Source of the DNA: Ramlibacter aurantiacus
GTDB taxonomy: Bacteria; Pseudomonadota; Gammaproteobacteria; Burkholderiales; Burkholderiaceae_C
Assembly (NCBI RefSeq): GCF_016722895.1
Contig: NZ_JAEQNA010000001.1
Span: 1,116,001 to 1,180,000 of the forward strand
DNA length: 64,000 nt
Direction of reading: 5' to 3'
The position numbers and the translations under genes are program-made. Shown piece by piece: positions 35,101-42,517 of this stretch. Each line of letters opens with the position of its first letter. The first letter of the stretch is position 1. The notes beneath the pieces were generated by a model, which was not told the DNA's origin, ran no database searches, and saw only the letters and a program-made list of their open reading frames with translations.

Positions 35101-35245
35101 CGATGGAGTCCGACGCCCTCTTGCTCGCTTCGGACGTGGCTCCGCCCAGACTCCTGATCGAACGCTTGGCGTCCTCGATGCCAGCCTTCACGCCCTTGGC
35201 GTCGACGCTGGCCTCAATGACCCCGCGGCCAATTACATCGGTCAT
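32186..35245 (-). CDS. tail tape measure protein
   Basis: At 1019 residues this is the largest phage gene. The N-terminal portion is helical with ASVDAKGVKAGIEDAKRSIR, followed by a hydrophobic segment (AFIGLAAAAGAGLIAGTVAF). The middle has long coiled coils and the C-terminal part an Ala/Ser-rich low-complexity region (ATALSAAEVAASSAIAAASA). It sets tail length and passes through the tail tube. The ATG overlaps the end of the chaperone extension by four bases, the normal position after a frameshifted chaperone pair. The low-complexity region near 32.7-32.9 kb is a possible slippage site but is in frame. Confidence 0.92.
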   Translation of the reverse strand: MTDVIGRGVIEASVDAKGVKAGIEDAKRSIRSLGGATSEASKRASDSIDRYVKRLQMQAATAGKTARETELYKLSLRGASKEQLAAADSALKMVAGYERGVAIGARMRTAFIGLAAAAGAGLIAGTVAFDRLIKKAGDFQDIAEKTGDTAVNIASLAVAAGTANTSMETITAASERLTKGLTGVDDESKAAGAAVAALGLDLKTFKDLQAADQFEAVAKALAGFEDGAEKTAVAMALFGKSGAELLPFLKELGQEGGRQNILTAEQIRLADEYSDRQAKLRTEISLHAQAIASDMLPALNDFTATIAQVAKDQDFAATASDLLKGALGGAVVVFQTIAIVASDVGFVFKGVGREIGAIAAQLAALARLDFAGFSAISDAVRGDAVRARAELDRFQAGIMGIGNGASIASGKTTGDFARQDRAGTRPRLKFSGAVTKDKSGASTAAQEAKAQLAFDLDQIKKASEALINTYGNAESIMQAQRTAGLVDEREYYASKLALINLNAQAQEDALGQQIERVKAEKLAGKDKIEADRKILDLEAQRAKVRENAVASVEVLGIQERASIAKTTQAYEDATIAAREYLDTLARRNARELEGVGKGEKFRERQSGLNELEDGFLKEKQRLDRDRRNKQITESEFAQYLQVARETYAAEVELYNQRTIAMDAKQANWLNGLSESLNNYIDRARDVAGQTKDLFDNAFQGLEDAITDVSKGKADFKGLINSIAADITRLSVRSVLGQGLEALKGSDLFGDLFKSIGGSAAGTGIGAAGAAASAAAAAQTAAQTAAVTANTVALTSSTASATALSAAEVAASSAIAAASASSAAALASLTAAAASAATALSAISASSATNGGGVGSIFSLFGGGGNAGGTIASDEALALFFGDKGGYTGDGGVNEVAGVVHGKEFVFSAPAVKTIGLETLEQMHRKGVAGSRALGGPVSAGQLYEVNDRGRPELLEVGGHQYLMMGNQGGTVTPEAPPATRGDTYVTVQVTPPAGSTRESAQQWGATAGRQLQHALRRNG

Positions 35246-35873
35246 TTGCTCTGCCTCATGGTTTCAAGCGCAGCGTCTTCAAGGACGCGCAGGTCCTCAA
35301 AGATGTCCGGCCAGTCGGCCGCGCGAATGCGCTGGGCCAGCCGCACTTCCCGGAACGCCTCGGGCCGCAGGCCCGTGGGGCCGTTCGGGCCCAGGTTCCA
35401 GCAGCCCCCGCCCAACGCGATAAAGAAGTTCACGGCCGGCAGGTTGTCGGGCCAGACTTCGGTGGGCGGCGCGCTCGCTTCCTCCACCGTCAGGCCCCAC
35501 TTGGCGGCCTCTTCCGGTGTCGGTGGCTTCTCGTCGGTGTAGAGCCTGCGAGCTACCGCCTTCAGTTTCCCGACTTCGCCTTTACCAATTCGGCCTTGTA
35601 GACCTCGTAGGTGGCGACCGCCGCGCCGATGTAGTTCTCCAACAGCAGCTTCACAGCGTCCGGCCCGAACTCGTCCTCCAGGTCCCAGCCGGTCACCATG
35701 TCGAGGAAACTGTCCTCGTCGGTTTTGTCGGCGCGCGTCGACACAAACTCCACCAACTCGGTCTTGGTGCGGTGCTTGAAGGTGAACAAGACATCCACCG
35801 AAGCGCCTCCCGCCACCGGAATGCCCACCTTTGCCTGGAAGGTGGGGCTCGCTTTGAGTGTGAGTTTCGCCAT
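35242..35873 (-). CDS. tail assembly chaperone, long frameshift product (lambda GT-like)
   Basis: Joining the 103-residue chaperone frame to the downstream -1 frame at the GGGAAAC heptamer (35565-35571) gives a protein of about 210 residues. After the shift the frame reads LKAVARRLYTDEKPPTPEE and continues into EVWPDNLPAVNFFIALGGG and NLGPNGPTGLRPEAF, matching DUF1799-type chaperone C-termini. The downstream part alone has only a GTG (35487) as a start and its frame runs back to the slip site without a stop, as expected for gpGT. The long form would bind the tape measure protein during tail assembly. Confidence 0.75.
35562..35873 (-). CDS. tail assembly chaperone, short product (lambda G-like)
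   Basis: The 103-residue product (MAKLTLKASPTFQAKVG at the start, ELVEFVSTRADKTDEDSFLD in the middle) matches the short tail chaperone placed between tail tube and tape measure. It ends at TGA 35562-35564, immediately after the slippery heptamer, so most ribosomes would stop here. The sequence AKVGIPVAGGASVDVLFTFK is typical of this small beta/alpha domain. Confidence 0.85.
   Translation of the reverse strand: MAKLTLKASPTFQAKVGIPVAGGASVDVLFTFKHRTKTELVEFVSTRADKTDEDSFLDMVTGWDLEDEFGPDAVKLLLENYIGAAVATYEVYKAELVKAKSGN
35565..35571 (-). promoter_or_regulatory. programmed -1 ribosomal frameshift site
   Basis: On the minus strand the codons TCG GGA AAC TGA contain the heptamer G GGA AAC, a perfect X XXY YYZ slippery site placed right before the stop codon. 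Lambda uses GGGAAAG in the same position. The -1 frame is open downstream and encodes a DUF1799-like tail chaperone extension. Confidence 0.8.
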
Positions 35874-35875
35874 GA

Positions 35876-36526
35876 TCAGGAGGCGTAGCGCACCGGCTCG
35901 TTCAGCAGCGACAGCGTGACTTCCACCGCCATGAGCTCATTCACGGTGAGGCTCGGCGTCTTGTTCAGGCTGATGTAGGCGTTGTAGAACAGCAGCGCGC
36001 CCGAGGGCAGCGTGATTCGAACCGCGCGCTGCAGGCGGTCGTCGTTGGCCGCCGCCGCCAAGATGTAGCCTGCCAGGGTGTCGTCGTCGCCCACACTGAA
36101 AGTCAGGCCGGCGGCGTTCTTGAAGGTCGGGATGCGCTTTTGGGCATCGCCTTCCAGGAACTGGTATTCCAGGAACTGCTGTTCGCCTCCGTTGGAGCCC
36201 GACTGCAGGATCTGCGTGAGCTGGGTCCACCCGGTGATCTCGCGAACCGTCCCGACGCCGTTGCCGGGCGGGTAGATCGAGGTCAATGTGGTGCTGTAGC
36301 CTTCCAGCGTCACGTCATTGGTGGCCACGGCGCTGACGCGCACGATCTTGTCAGTCAGGCGCGACCAGCCGGACGTGACTTCCAGAATGTCGCTCACGAT
36401 CACGCCGTGCGAGGTTTCCAGCGTTGCGACCGCCGGGCTGGCATTGGTGACAGCGGACATAGTCTTGACTGACCCATAGCCAGAGGCGATGTGGATCAGC
36501 GATCCGTTGGGTACGCGTACCGTCAT
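35876..36526 (-). CDS. phage tail tube protein
   Basis: The 216-residue product begins MTVRVPNGSLIHIASGYGSV and contains beta-rich segments with GWTQLTQILQSGSNGGEQQF and LEGDAQKRIPTFKNAAGLTF. Its position directly ahead of the chaperone pair and tape measure is that of the major tail tube protein. AAAGGAAA before ATG 36526 is a strong ribosome-binding site, fitting a highly expressed structural protein, and a terminator 20 bases upstream separates it from the connector genes. Confidence 0.85.
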   Translation of the reverse strand: MTVRVPNGSLIHIASGYGSVKTMSAVTNASPAVATLETSHGVIVSDILEVTSGWSRLTDKIVRVSAVATNDVTLEGYSTTLTSIYPPGNGVGTVREITGWTQLTQILQSGSNGGEQQFLEYQFLEGDAQKRIPTFKNAAGLTFSVGDDDTLAGYILAAAANDDRLQRAVRITLPSGALLFYNAYISLNKTPSLTVNELMAVEVTLSLLNEPVRYAS

Positions 36527-36544
36527 GATGATTTCCTTTCGGGA

Positions 36545-36570
36545 TTAAAAAAGCCGCCCGAAGGCGGCTG
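36545..36570 (-). terminator. intrinsic terminator with UUCG loop ahead of tail tube gene
   Basis: A 7-bp stem (AGCCGCC/GGCGGCT) closes CGAA and is followed on the minus strand by six T residues. It is nearly identical to the stem at 26931-26956, and lies between the connector genes and the tail tube gene. Confidence 0.82.
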
Positions 36571-36602
36571 GTGGATGGGCCCGGAAAGGGCGCTGAGAAA
36601 AA

Positions 36603-36959
36603 CTAGAACCAGAACGAGAAGTCCTGGCGCGTGCCGTACAGCCGCGTGTCTTGCTCAAACACGGCGGTGGGTTCATCCAGGACCGTGGTCTGCAGCGCCG
36701 TGTAGGCGCGAAGCGTGTCCTCCACGCTGCGCGAGAGCGCTGCCGCGCTGTCTCGGTCGGCCGCCCAGACGTTGACCTGGAAGCGCGCGTTCTTCTTATC
36801 TGGCAGCGTCGCGGCGTCGACGAAATTCACCGGCGCGCCGCCCACTTGCTGGAAGGTGATGCGCGGCAGCGCCGTCACGGTTTGCGGCGCGACGTCTCGA
36901 TAGACTCGATCGGCCACCAGCGTCTTGAGCGCCGCGAAGATGCTGTCCTCCACAGTCAT
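36603..36959 (-). CDS. DUF3168 tail completion/terminator protein
   Basis: The 118-residue product has the DUF3168 pattern: MTVEDSIFAALKTLVADRVY, ALPRITFQQVGG, and NARFQVNVWAADRDSAAALS. Proteins of this family cap the tail tube and join it to the head. The start at ATG 36959 overlaps the HK97-gp10 gene by four bases. Confidence 0.87.
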   Translation of the reverse strand: MTVEDSIFAALKTLVADRVYRDVAPQTVTALPRITFQQVGGAPVNFVDAATLPDKKNARFQVNVWAADRDSAAALSRSVEDTLRAYTALQTTVLDEPTAVFEQDTRLYGTRQDFSFWF

Positions 36960-37420
36960 GCGCTGCCCCGCAGTGCCGCCTGTACCCGCTCCCACAGCCG
37001 AGCACGCATGACTTCCAGCGCGTGCGCCCGGCGCGCTTCCCAGGATGGGCGGATGACAGGCCGCGCCACCGCTTTGGAGGTGCCGAACTCCAGGAAGCGC
37101 CAGTAGTAGGCGTCGCCCGTCGCACTCTCCTGCCCGACGCGGCCCTTGCGGCGGTTGGCCCGCGTGTTGGCATACTTGCCACCGCGCACGCGCACCACAT
37201 AGGTCTGACGCTTGGCGCCTTCGGACTTGTCGCCCGCGTGCGCGATGATGACCTGGGATTTGAGAAAACCCGTCGCCTCCGGAGCGCGAGCGATCACCTC
37301 GTCCTTGAACACCTGCGCGCCGGCTGCGCCGGCCGAGCGCAGAACCGACTCACCAACGGCCGCGCCCAGGCGCTGCAGCGCTTGCTCCAGCCCGCGCACC
37401 TTGATCTCCACACTAGCCAT
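36956..37420 (-). CDS. HK97 gp10-like tail-component protein
   Basis: The 154-residue product has the HK97 gp10 arrangement: GLEQALQRLGAAVGESVLRS at the N-terminus, IARAPEATGFLKSQVI (a conserved AP.TG.L core) and RFLEFGTSKAVARPVIRPSW near residues 110-130, where the G-T-S and P-A-R-P-type pattern is typical. It works at the head-tail connector. Its last codons overlap the DUF3168 gene. Confidence 0.88.
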   Translation of the reverse strand: MASVEIKVRGLEQALQRLGAAVGESVLRSAGAAGAQVFKDEVIARAPEATGFLKSQVIIAHAGDKSEGAKRQTYVVRVRGGKYANTRANRRKGRVGQESATGDAYYWRFLEFGTSKAVARPVIRPSWEARRAHALEVMRARLWERVQAALRGSA

Positions 37421-37742
37421 TGACGATCTCGCTCACAGGCAGGGTCAGATACTCGGTGCCGCTGGCCGCATCCGGCAGAACACCCTCGATGTTGTAGGTA
37501 CGCTCGCCATGGATGATCCGCATGGACGACATGACACCGGCCAAGTAGCGGATCCGTATGCGCGCGACGACCTGGGAGCTGAGCGCCGATGCCTGCAGGA
37601 ATTCGCGCGCCGACAGCGGCTCCACAGATGCCCACACGGTGGCCAACGCGGTCCAGGCGTTGGTGACGACCCCTGTCACCGGATCCTGGGACGGGACGAG
37701 ACTTTGCAGACTCACCCGGTGGCGCAGCTTGCCGGCTTGCAT
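37413..37742 (-). CDS. phage head closure protein (head-tail joining)
   Basis: The 109-residue product opens MQAGKLRHRVSLQSLV and contains WASVEPLSAREFLQASAL and MRIIHGERTYNIEGVLPDA, the pattern of the SPP1 gp16/HK97 gp7-like head closure proteins. It overlaps the HK97-gp10 gene by eight bases and follows the connector gene by one base. Confidence 0.88.
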   Translation of the reverse strand: MQAGKLRHRVSLQSLVPSQDPVTGVVTNAWTALATVWASVEPLSAREFLQASALSSQVVARIRIRYLAGVMSSMRIIHGERTYNIEGVLPDAASGTEYLTLPVSEIVNG

Positions 37743-37743
37743 T

Positions 37744-38310
37744 TCAGATCCTCACCACCCGCCAGGGGTCCAGCAGGCCAGCGACGAAGAAGTGAGGGGT
37801 GCTGCCGGTGGTGGCGACCTCTTCCCGATGCGCGTAGACGGTGGCCACCCGCATCTTGATCCAGCGCTTGATGCCCTCGGGCACGTCTTCGGCGGCCGGG
37901 CCAAAGCCAGCGGTGTAATCGATGTTGACCGCCGCGATTTGAGGCAGCGCAGCGGGCCAAGTCTTGCCGTAGCCCGGCGTGATTCGGCCAGGGCAGCCGC
38001 TCAGGTCCGTCGCATAGTCGGTCGGCGCCAGGGGCTGCGTTGCCCCGCTCATATCCGCGTACGTGATGCTTGTTACAGCGAGCACGGTTCCACGTTCCAG
38101 CTCGATCGCGCCGGCAGGGAACGCATCCAGCACCAGCCGCCAGCCCTGTGTGATCAGGCTGCGCTGCAGCAGCATCTCCGCATCCTGCCGGGCGGCCGTG
38201 ATGAGGGACGCGAGCAAGGCATCTTCCCCCGCGCCATCGACCCGACAGAACAGGCGTGCCTCGGCCAGTGTCACCGGTTCGATGGCAGGAGGGCTGGTTT
38301 GAACGAGCAT
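37744..38310 (-). CDS. head-tail connector protein (HK97 gp6/phiE125 gp8 type)
   Basis: The 188-residue protein begins with PAIEPVTLAEARLFCRVDG, then LLASLITAARQDAEMLLQRS and a C-terminal YTAGFGPAAEDVPEGIKRWI, which is the standard helical connector pattern. It should form the adaptor ring below the portal. Its spacing of one base to the head closure gene supports a tightly coupled connector operon. Confidence 0.87.
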   Translation of the reverse strand: MLVQTSPPAIEPVTLAEARLFCRVDGAGEDALLASLITAARQDAEMLLQRSLITQGWRLVLDAFPAGAIELERGTVLAVTSITYADMSGATQPLAPTDYATDLSGCPGRITPGYGKTWPAALPQIAAVNIDYTAGFGPAAEDVPEGIKRWIKMRVATVYAHREEVATTGSTPHFFVAGLLDPWRVVRI

Positions 38311-38361
38311 GGCATCCTTGGGCCAAGCCCCACGGCGTCAAGCCCCGGGGCCCGGGGGCAC

Positions 38362-38808
38362 TCAGACCGTCTGAACGACGCTCGCCTGGTTGAACGCCGA
38401 CGCAGGCGCATAGCGCGGATGCACACCCAGCAAGGTCGCGCTGAAGATCGACGCGGCGACGCCCACGGTGGCCGAGAGGGCAACCCAGGCAAAGCCCCCG
38501 TCATGGTCGAGATCGTCCGAGCGACATTCCACGATCGCCTGCTTGTTGTCGCCACTGGCTTTGACGATCTGGGCAATCGCCTTGCCGGGGATGTCTTTGG
38601 CACCGGTACCGGTCGCATCGGTGGCCTGGCGCAGCTTGGCGTCCAGAGTGGCGGCGGTGCCAAGCACGCCGGTGTTGATCAGCGCGGCAAAGCTATGGAA
38701 GTTGGCCACCGGCACCCAGGTGGTGACCACGGTACCGGCCGCCACGCTGGCGGGGTCCAAGGTTGCCAGAACGGCGGTGCGCTCAGCGAATTTGACGTTG
38801 GGATTCAT
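38362..38808 (-). CDS. uncharacterised virion protein between capsid and connector
   Basis: The 148-residue product (VKFAERTAVLATLDPASVAA at the N-terminus, VANFHSFAALINTGVLGTAA, and later RSDDLDHDGGFAWVALSATV) has a beta-rich profile and lies between the capsid and connector genes, where decoration or minor head proteins occur. A strong GGAG site precedes the ATG. I cannot name its family; a structural role is inferred from position. Confidence 0.65.
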   Translation of the reverse strand: MNPNVKFAERTAVLATLDPASVAAGTVVTTWVPVANFHSFAALINTGVLGTAATLDAKLRQATDATGTGAKDIPGKAIAQIVKASGDNKQAIVECRSDDLDHDGGFAWVALSATVGVAASIFSATLLGVHPRYAPASAFNQASVVQTV

Positions 38809-38867
38809 GAAGGAGCTCCAGTAATCAGAAATGGTTGTGAAGCCGGCCCGCGAGGGCCGGAGTCGAA

Positions 38868-40169
38868 TCAGCGCGCGGCCAGCTGGATGTAGGGCGACAG
38901 CGTGTTGCTGCCCTTGGCGGGAGCGATGGGGCTGGCGATCTTGGATTGGCCGTCCATGCGGAAGGTGGTGCGAAACGCCGTCAGATCCGCATCGAAGTAC
39001 AGATGCATGGAGGTCGCCGTCTGCATACCACCGGCCTTGGTGATGGTCTGGTAGTAGGAGAGATCAACCAGCATCACGTCGCCCTGGGACGAGAATGTGT
39101 TGGCATGCTGCGAGACGAACACCGGGCGACCCAAGAGCGTGCCGTAGGGCGAGACCTGGATGCCGCCGACCGCTGCCGCCATGGGCAGGTAGATCGGATA
39201 GTTGCCCAGGCTCAGCGTGAACAGCGCCGGCAGGACGTCGTTGTTGATGATCCACACCGCATTGGTGAAGGACCCGGGCGGCAGGCGAGCGATCATCTTG
39301 GCCAGGTTCTGCGGCACCAGCGTTTGCGTCGCCTGGCCCGATTCCTTGGCCACGGTGACGATAGCACCGGCATTCATGCACCCGACCGGCACACCGTTGC
39401 CGGCGCCGAACAGGATCGACTCGTTGGTCTTCCAGCGAATCGACAGGGCCACCTTCTCGGGCAGGTATGTGGACAGCGCGTTGGCGTCGTCGAGCAACTC
39501 GTCGGTGGTGGGGACCAGCGCCATCAGCTTTTTGAGGCGCAGCGTGGCCAGGCCCAGCACCGGCTTGGTGGCGACAGCCGACGTCGCCTCGCCTTGCCAA
39601 TAGGCGCGAATGCCGTTGGTGCCCCAGGGCGTGGTCTCGTCCTTGGGGAAAGCCATGCTGTTGCCGCTGATCTCGACGTTGTCGGTGAGCGGCAGCAGCG
39701 AATCCTCACCCAGAGACAGCTTGAAGATCTCCTGGGAGAACTGCGGCGGCACCAGAAATCCGCCGTCCTGGCCAGCGGCCTCGTTGCCGAAGTTGACCGG
39801 CGCTGCAGCGCCGATCCCGCCCAGCAGAAGCCGGGCGTCGATCGACTGGCCGGGCTTGTCGGCTTGGTAGACCGCCTGCATGAATTCGCCAAGCGACCCG
39901 AAGCCGCGCTTGGGATCGGCTTCGCGGTTGTCCGTGACGATGGGGCCAATGGCGCTGGCCACCCCGATGCGGGCCTCGTCGGCGATCAGGGCGGCCTCCC
40001 GGTCGACGGCGGCCGATGCGGCATCGATACGTGTGCGCAGCGCGTCGAAGGCGGCGACTTCCTCGTCGGTCATGTCGCGGCCCTCGCCAGCGACGCGATC
40101 CGTAAGGCCGCGGGCCTCTTTGACCAGGGCGGACTTGCGAGCCTGAAGCTCGCGCAGTTGCTTGCTCAT
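38868..40169 (-). CDS. HK97-fold major capsid protein
   Basis: The 433-residue protein has an N-terminal coiled-coil scaffold-like region (LRELQARKSALVKEARGLTD to about residue 75) and then the HK97 fold core: GGFLVPPQFSQEIFKLSLGE, LVPTTDELLDD, IRWKTNESILFGAGNGVPVG and ATSMHLYFDADLTAFRTTFR. The N-terminal part would be removed by the prohead protease. ATG 40169 has GGAG seven bases ahead. Unusually, two tandem terminators and a reverse-strand cassette separate it from the protease gene. Confidence 0.95.
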   Translation of the reverse strand: MSKQLRELQARKSALVKEARGLTDRVAGEGRDMTDEEVAAFDALRTRIDAASAAVDREAALIADEARIGVASAIGPIVTDNREADPKRGFGSLGEFMQAVYQADKPGQSIDARLLLGGIGAAAPVNFGNEAAGQDGGFLVPPQFSQEIFKLSLGEDSLLPLTDNVEISGNSMAFPKDETTPWGTNGIRAYWQGEATSAVATKPVLGLATLRLKKLMALVPTTDELLDDANALSTYLPEKVALSIRWKTNESILFGAGNGVPVGCMNAGAIVTVAKESGQATQTLVPQNLAKMIARLPPGSFTNAVWIINNDVLPALFTLSLGNYPIYLPMAAAVGGIQVSPYGTLLGRPVFVSQHANTFSSQGDVMLVDLSYYQTITKAGGMQTATSMHLYFDADLTAFRTTFRMDGQSKIASPIAPAKGSNTLSPYIQLAAR

Positions 40170-40186
40170 TTTGGTTCTCCAAAAGC

Positions 40187-40208
40187 AAAAACCCGCACGC
40201 GGCGGGTT
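40187..40208 (-). terminator. intrinsic terminator directly ahead of capsid gene
   Basis: A 7-bp stem (AACCCGC/GCGGGTT) with a 5-base loop is followed on the minus strand by a T-rich tract. It ends about 18 bases before the capsid start codon and forms a tandem pair with the next terminator. Confidence 0.75.
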
Positions 40209-40218
40209 CAATGGACGT

Positions 40219-40242
40219 GAAAAAGCCACCCGAAGGTGGCTG
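40219..40242 (-). terminator. intrinsic terminator, upstream member of tandem pair
   Basis: A 7-bp stem (AGCCACC/GGTGGCT) closes CGAA (UUCG in minus-strand RNA) and is followed by a run of five T. It resembles the stems at 26931 and 36545 and lies between the reverse-strand cassette and the capsid gene. Confidence 0.8.
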
Positions 40243-40315
40243 GTTTGGGTACGACCGACGGGTCGTGTCAGCGAGTGGCGCCGCTCAACGGAGCCGCGCC
40301 TGATAATTCTTAGGA

Positions 40316-40333
40316 ATGGACCGATCTGTCCAT
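40316..40333. promoter_or_regulatory. perfect inverted repeat ahead of cassette
   Basis: ATGGAC and GTCCAT are separated by six bases. The repeat lies 49 bases before the first cassette gene and could be an operator. No clear -35 and -10 pair surrounds it; a GATAAT-like hexamer lies at 40302-40307. Confidence 0.35.
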
Positions 40334-40381
40334 CTGACCGCTGAAGACTGAAAGTCGTCCTTCGGCGTCACTGGGTCAACA

Positions 40382-40957
40382 ATGGCAGCCGACGATGGGG
40401 GCAAGATGGCAGGACTTCATGATGGGAAGTACGTTCTCACAGCGACGCAAAAAGGCGCAATCGGCGAGAGCGTCGTCGTGAGCGCGCTCCTGCGCGAGTC
40501 CGGCGGGCGGCTTTCGCCGTTCTACTCGATCGCGGACGACGATGGCATCGACCTGCTGATCTACGACAAGGAGACGGGCGTGGCGATACCGATCCAGGTG
40601 AAGTCCCGTACTACAACGCTGAACAGACCGGGGACAACGAAACCGGGAAGCGGCGTGCATTTCGAAGTCCGGACTGCTGCACTACGCGAGTTCGATGATG
40701 CCCACCTCGTAGCGGTCCTCTTGAATGGTGACATGAACGACATTCGGTGTTCGTGGCTCATTCGGATGCAAGTACTGGCAAGTGTCGCGCGAGTGACCGA
40801 GGAAAAGCTGGTGATCCGACCCAACTCGGCTAAGTCCTCGCTCGACAAGTTCACTCCGTTCCGATGCGACACGGCGCAAGGCCTTTCATTTCGTCTCATC
40901 AAAGCCGCCGAACAGCTCGCCGCGAGGTCATCGAAAAAGAAGAAACCGGCCGCCTGA
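40382..40957 (+). CDS. DUF4365-like PD-(D/E)xK nuclease-fold protein, phage cassette
   Basis: The 191-residue product has the nuclease-fold layout GAIGESVVVSALL (E29), DDDGIDLLIYDK (D57) and VAIPIQVKSR (Q72, K74), which matches DUF4365-like proteins where the core is E...D...QxK. Such folds occur in Mrr-like restriction and defence nucleases. It is coded on the plus strand, opposite to the phage late genes, and followed by a second small plus-strand gene. The start at 40382 may be replaced by ATG 40406, which is preceded by GGGGG. A lysogenic-conversion role is inferred from its isolated, reversed location. Confidence 0.7.
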   Translation: MAADDGGKMAGLHDGKYVLTATQKGAIGESVVVSALLRESGGRLSPFYSIADDDGIDLLIYDKETGVAIPIQVKSRTTTLNRPGTTKPGSGVHFEVRTAALREFDDAHLVAVLLNGDMNDIRCSWLIRMQVLASVARVTEEKLVIRPNSAKSSLDKFTPFRCDTAQGLSFRLIKAAEQLAARSSKKKKPAA

Positions 40958-41029
40958 CCCGCATTCCCGAACTTCGAATTCCTGAAGACGGGAAAATGGC
41001 TATCCGCAATCGACGAGGACCAATTAGCA

Positions 41030-41557
41030 ATGGATACAGAAGGCTTTCAAGTTATGCATGCAATCAATCGCCCGCATGCGCCCGACGAAGCCACCGCTAA
41101 TTTCATCTTCAAGGCATACATGCTGCTGAAGGATGCTCCGCCAACTTTCCCCAAGTGGGCGCGACAGGGTGCCTTCGAAAACATTGCGGCCTGCGCGCAG
41201 TCGTGGCGAGTCGTAGGCATCAGTGAAGAGGCCCTCCGCAGGATCGCCGCGACCGGGAAGCCCACCGACTTGCAGCGAGGCCACTGGTTTGGGCGAGACC
41301 AGCGATATGAAATTCTGTTCGGCACGTCGGTGCCAACCATGGACCGGGACGCTCTCGTCAAGTTCTTCTTCGATCACGACACCACGGTGGTAATCACGAA
41401 AGAGCAGAACAACACTGGCGGAGACCACACCACATGGGGGCGGATCATTGCTGTGCCAGAGGGCCTGTTCAAGACTAGCGGGTACACATTCAGTGTGCGC
41501 AAGCGAACCGAGATCCCCTGGGTCAAAGCCAAGGTGGCCGAGCTTGATGCAGAGTGA
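41030..41557 (+). CDS. uncharacterised protein, second gene of reverse cassette
   Basis: The 175-residue product has no motif I recognise. It contains HAPDEATANFIFKAYMLLKD and RYEILFGTSVPTMDRDALVK and ends helical. Being 72 bases after the nuclease-like gene on the same strand, it is probably co-expressed and may be its partner, inhibitor or effector. The start at 41030 has GAGGA about ten bases earlier; ATG 41054 is possible. It converges with the protease gene, 21 bases away. Confidence 0.65.
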   Translation: MDTEGFQVMHAINRPHAPDEATANFIFKAYMLLKDAPPTFPKWARQGAFENIAACAQSWRVVGISEEALRRIAATGKPTDLQRGHWFGRDQRYEILFGTSVPTMDRDALVKFFFDHDTTVVITKEQNNTGGDHTTWGRIIAVPEGLFKTSGYTFSVRKRTEIPWVKAKVAELDAE

Positions 41558-41578
41558 ATTGGCGCTCATCTCGGCACA

Positions 41579-42517
41579 TCACCCCGCAGCGCCAACCATC
41601 GCAAGCTTGCGCTGCGCCTGTGCCAACCGGCTTGCCTTGGACCCGGTCATTGACTTCATATCGCGGCGGACCTTCCTGATCACGTCCTCGAAAGTCGCAA
41701 CGCCATCAACCATGTTCTGCGCCAGTGCCGCATCGGCGCCGAGCACGCGCCCCTGGCCCATTCCATCGCGCACTTGTGCGATCGGCACACCACGACCGCG
41801 GGCCACCGCCTTGGTGAAACTGGCGTAGTAGTCGTCGACGCGGGATTGCATGAAGCCCTGGGCCTCCTCGTCCAGCGGCGCGTAGGGGTTACCTTCCACT
41901 TTGTATTTCCCGGCCGAGATCAGCGTCGGCGTCACGCCTTCGGCGGCCAGCGCCTGCGAGTGGTCGAAATGGGCCTGCCAGACGCCGATGGAACCGACCT
42001 CACCGCCTGGCGACACATAGAACTCGCCGGCAGAGCAACCGATCCAGTACGCGGCCGATGCCGCCAGGCTGTTGGCGATGGCCACCACCGGCTTCTGCGC
42101 GCGAGCGCTGGCGATCTCGTCAGAAAGCTCGGATACGCCGTACACGCTGCCGCCCGGACTGTCGATGTCAATCAGGATCTGGCTGACCGTGTCGTCGGCC
42201 AGTGCCTGACGCAGGGCTGATGCGAACTGCTGGGTGCTGACACTACCCGGCCCGGATACATCGTCGACCATGTTGCCGCGCTGAGTGACCACGCCATACA
42301 GCGGCAGAACGGCGATGCCACCACTCGACACCGCCGTGGCAGCCTGGCGCCGTGCTTCCCGGACCGCCCGGTCGACATGGATGCCAGCGAGCACCTCCAA
42401 ATCGGCCGGCACGTTGCGCGACCAGCGCGCCATCACAGCTGTGACCGTGTTCAAGCGTTCGGGCATCAGCGCCCAGGGCGTCGCCAGAAATTCAGCGATC
42501 AGCAGTTGATGGTTCAT
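41579..42517 (-). CDS. prohead protease, S49/ClpP-like
   Basis: The 312-residue protein is a signal-peptide-peptidase-like serine protease: the oxyanion region IDIDSPGGSVYG near residue 117, the nucleophile Ser in NSLAASAAYW (S154) and the general-base Lys in ISAGKYKVEG (K204 or K206). It would process capsid and scaffold during head maturation. It overlaps the portal gene by four bases. The capsid gene, normally next, is displaced by the reverse cassette. Confidence 0.92.
   Translation of the reverse strand: MNHQLLIAEFLATPWALMPERLNTVTAVMARWSRNVPADLEVLAGIHVDRAVREARRQAATAVSSGGIAVLPLYGVVTQRGNMVDDVSGPGSVSTQQFASALRQALADDTVSQILIDIDSPGGSVYGVSELSDEIASARAQKPVVAIANSLAASAAYWIGCSAGEFYVSPGGEVGSIGVWQAHFDHSQALAAEGVTPTLISAGKYKVEGNPYAPLDEEAQGFMQSRVDDYYASFTKAVARGRGVPIAQVRDGMGQGRVLGADAALAQNMVDGVATFEDVIRKVRRDMKSMTGSKASRLAQAQRKLAMVGAAG

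Noticed and set aside
38946..40220. Plus-strand frame of 424 codons opposite the capsid gene
   Set aside because: Shadow of the HK97-fold gene.
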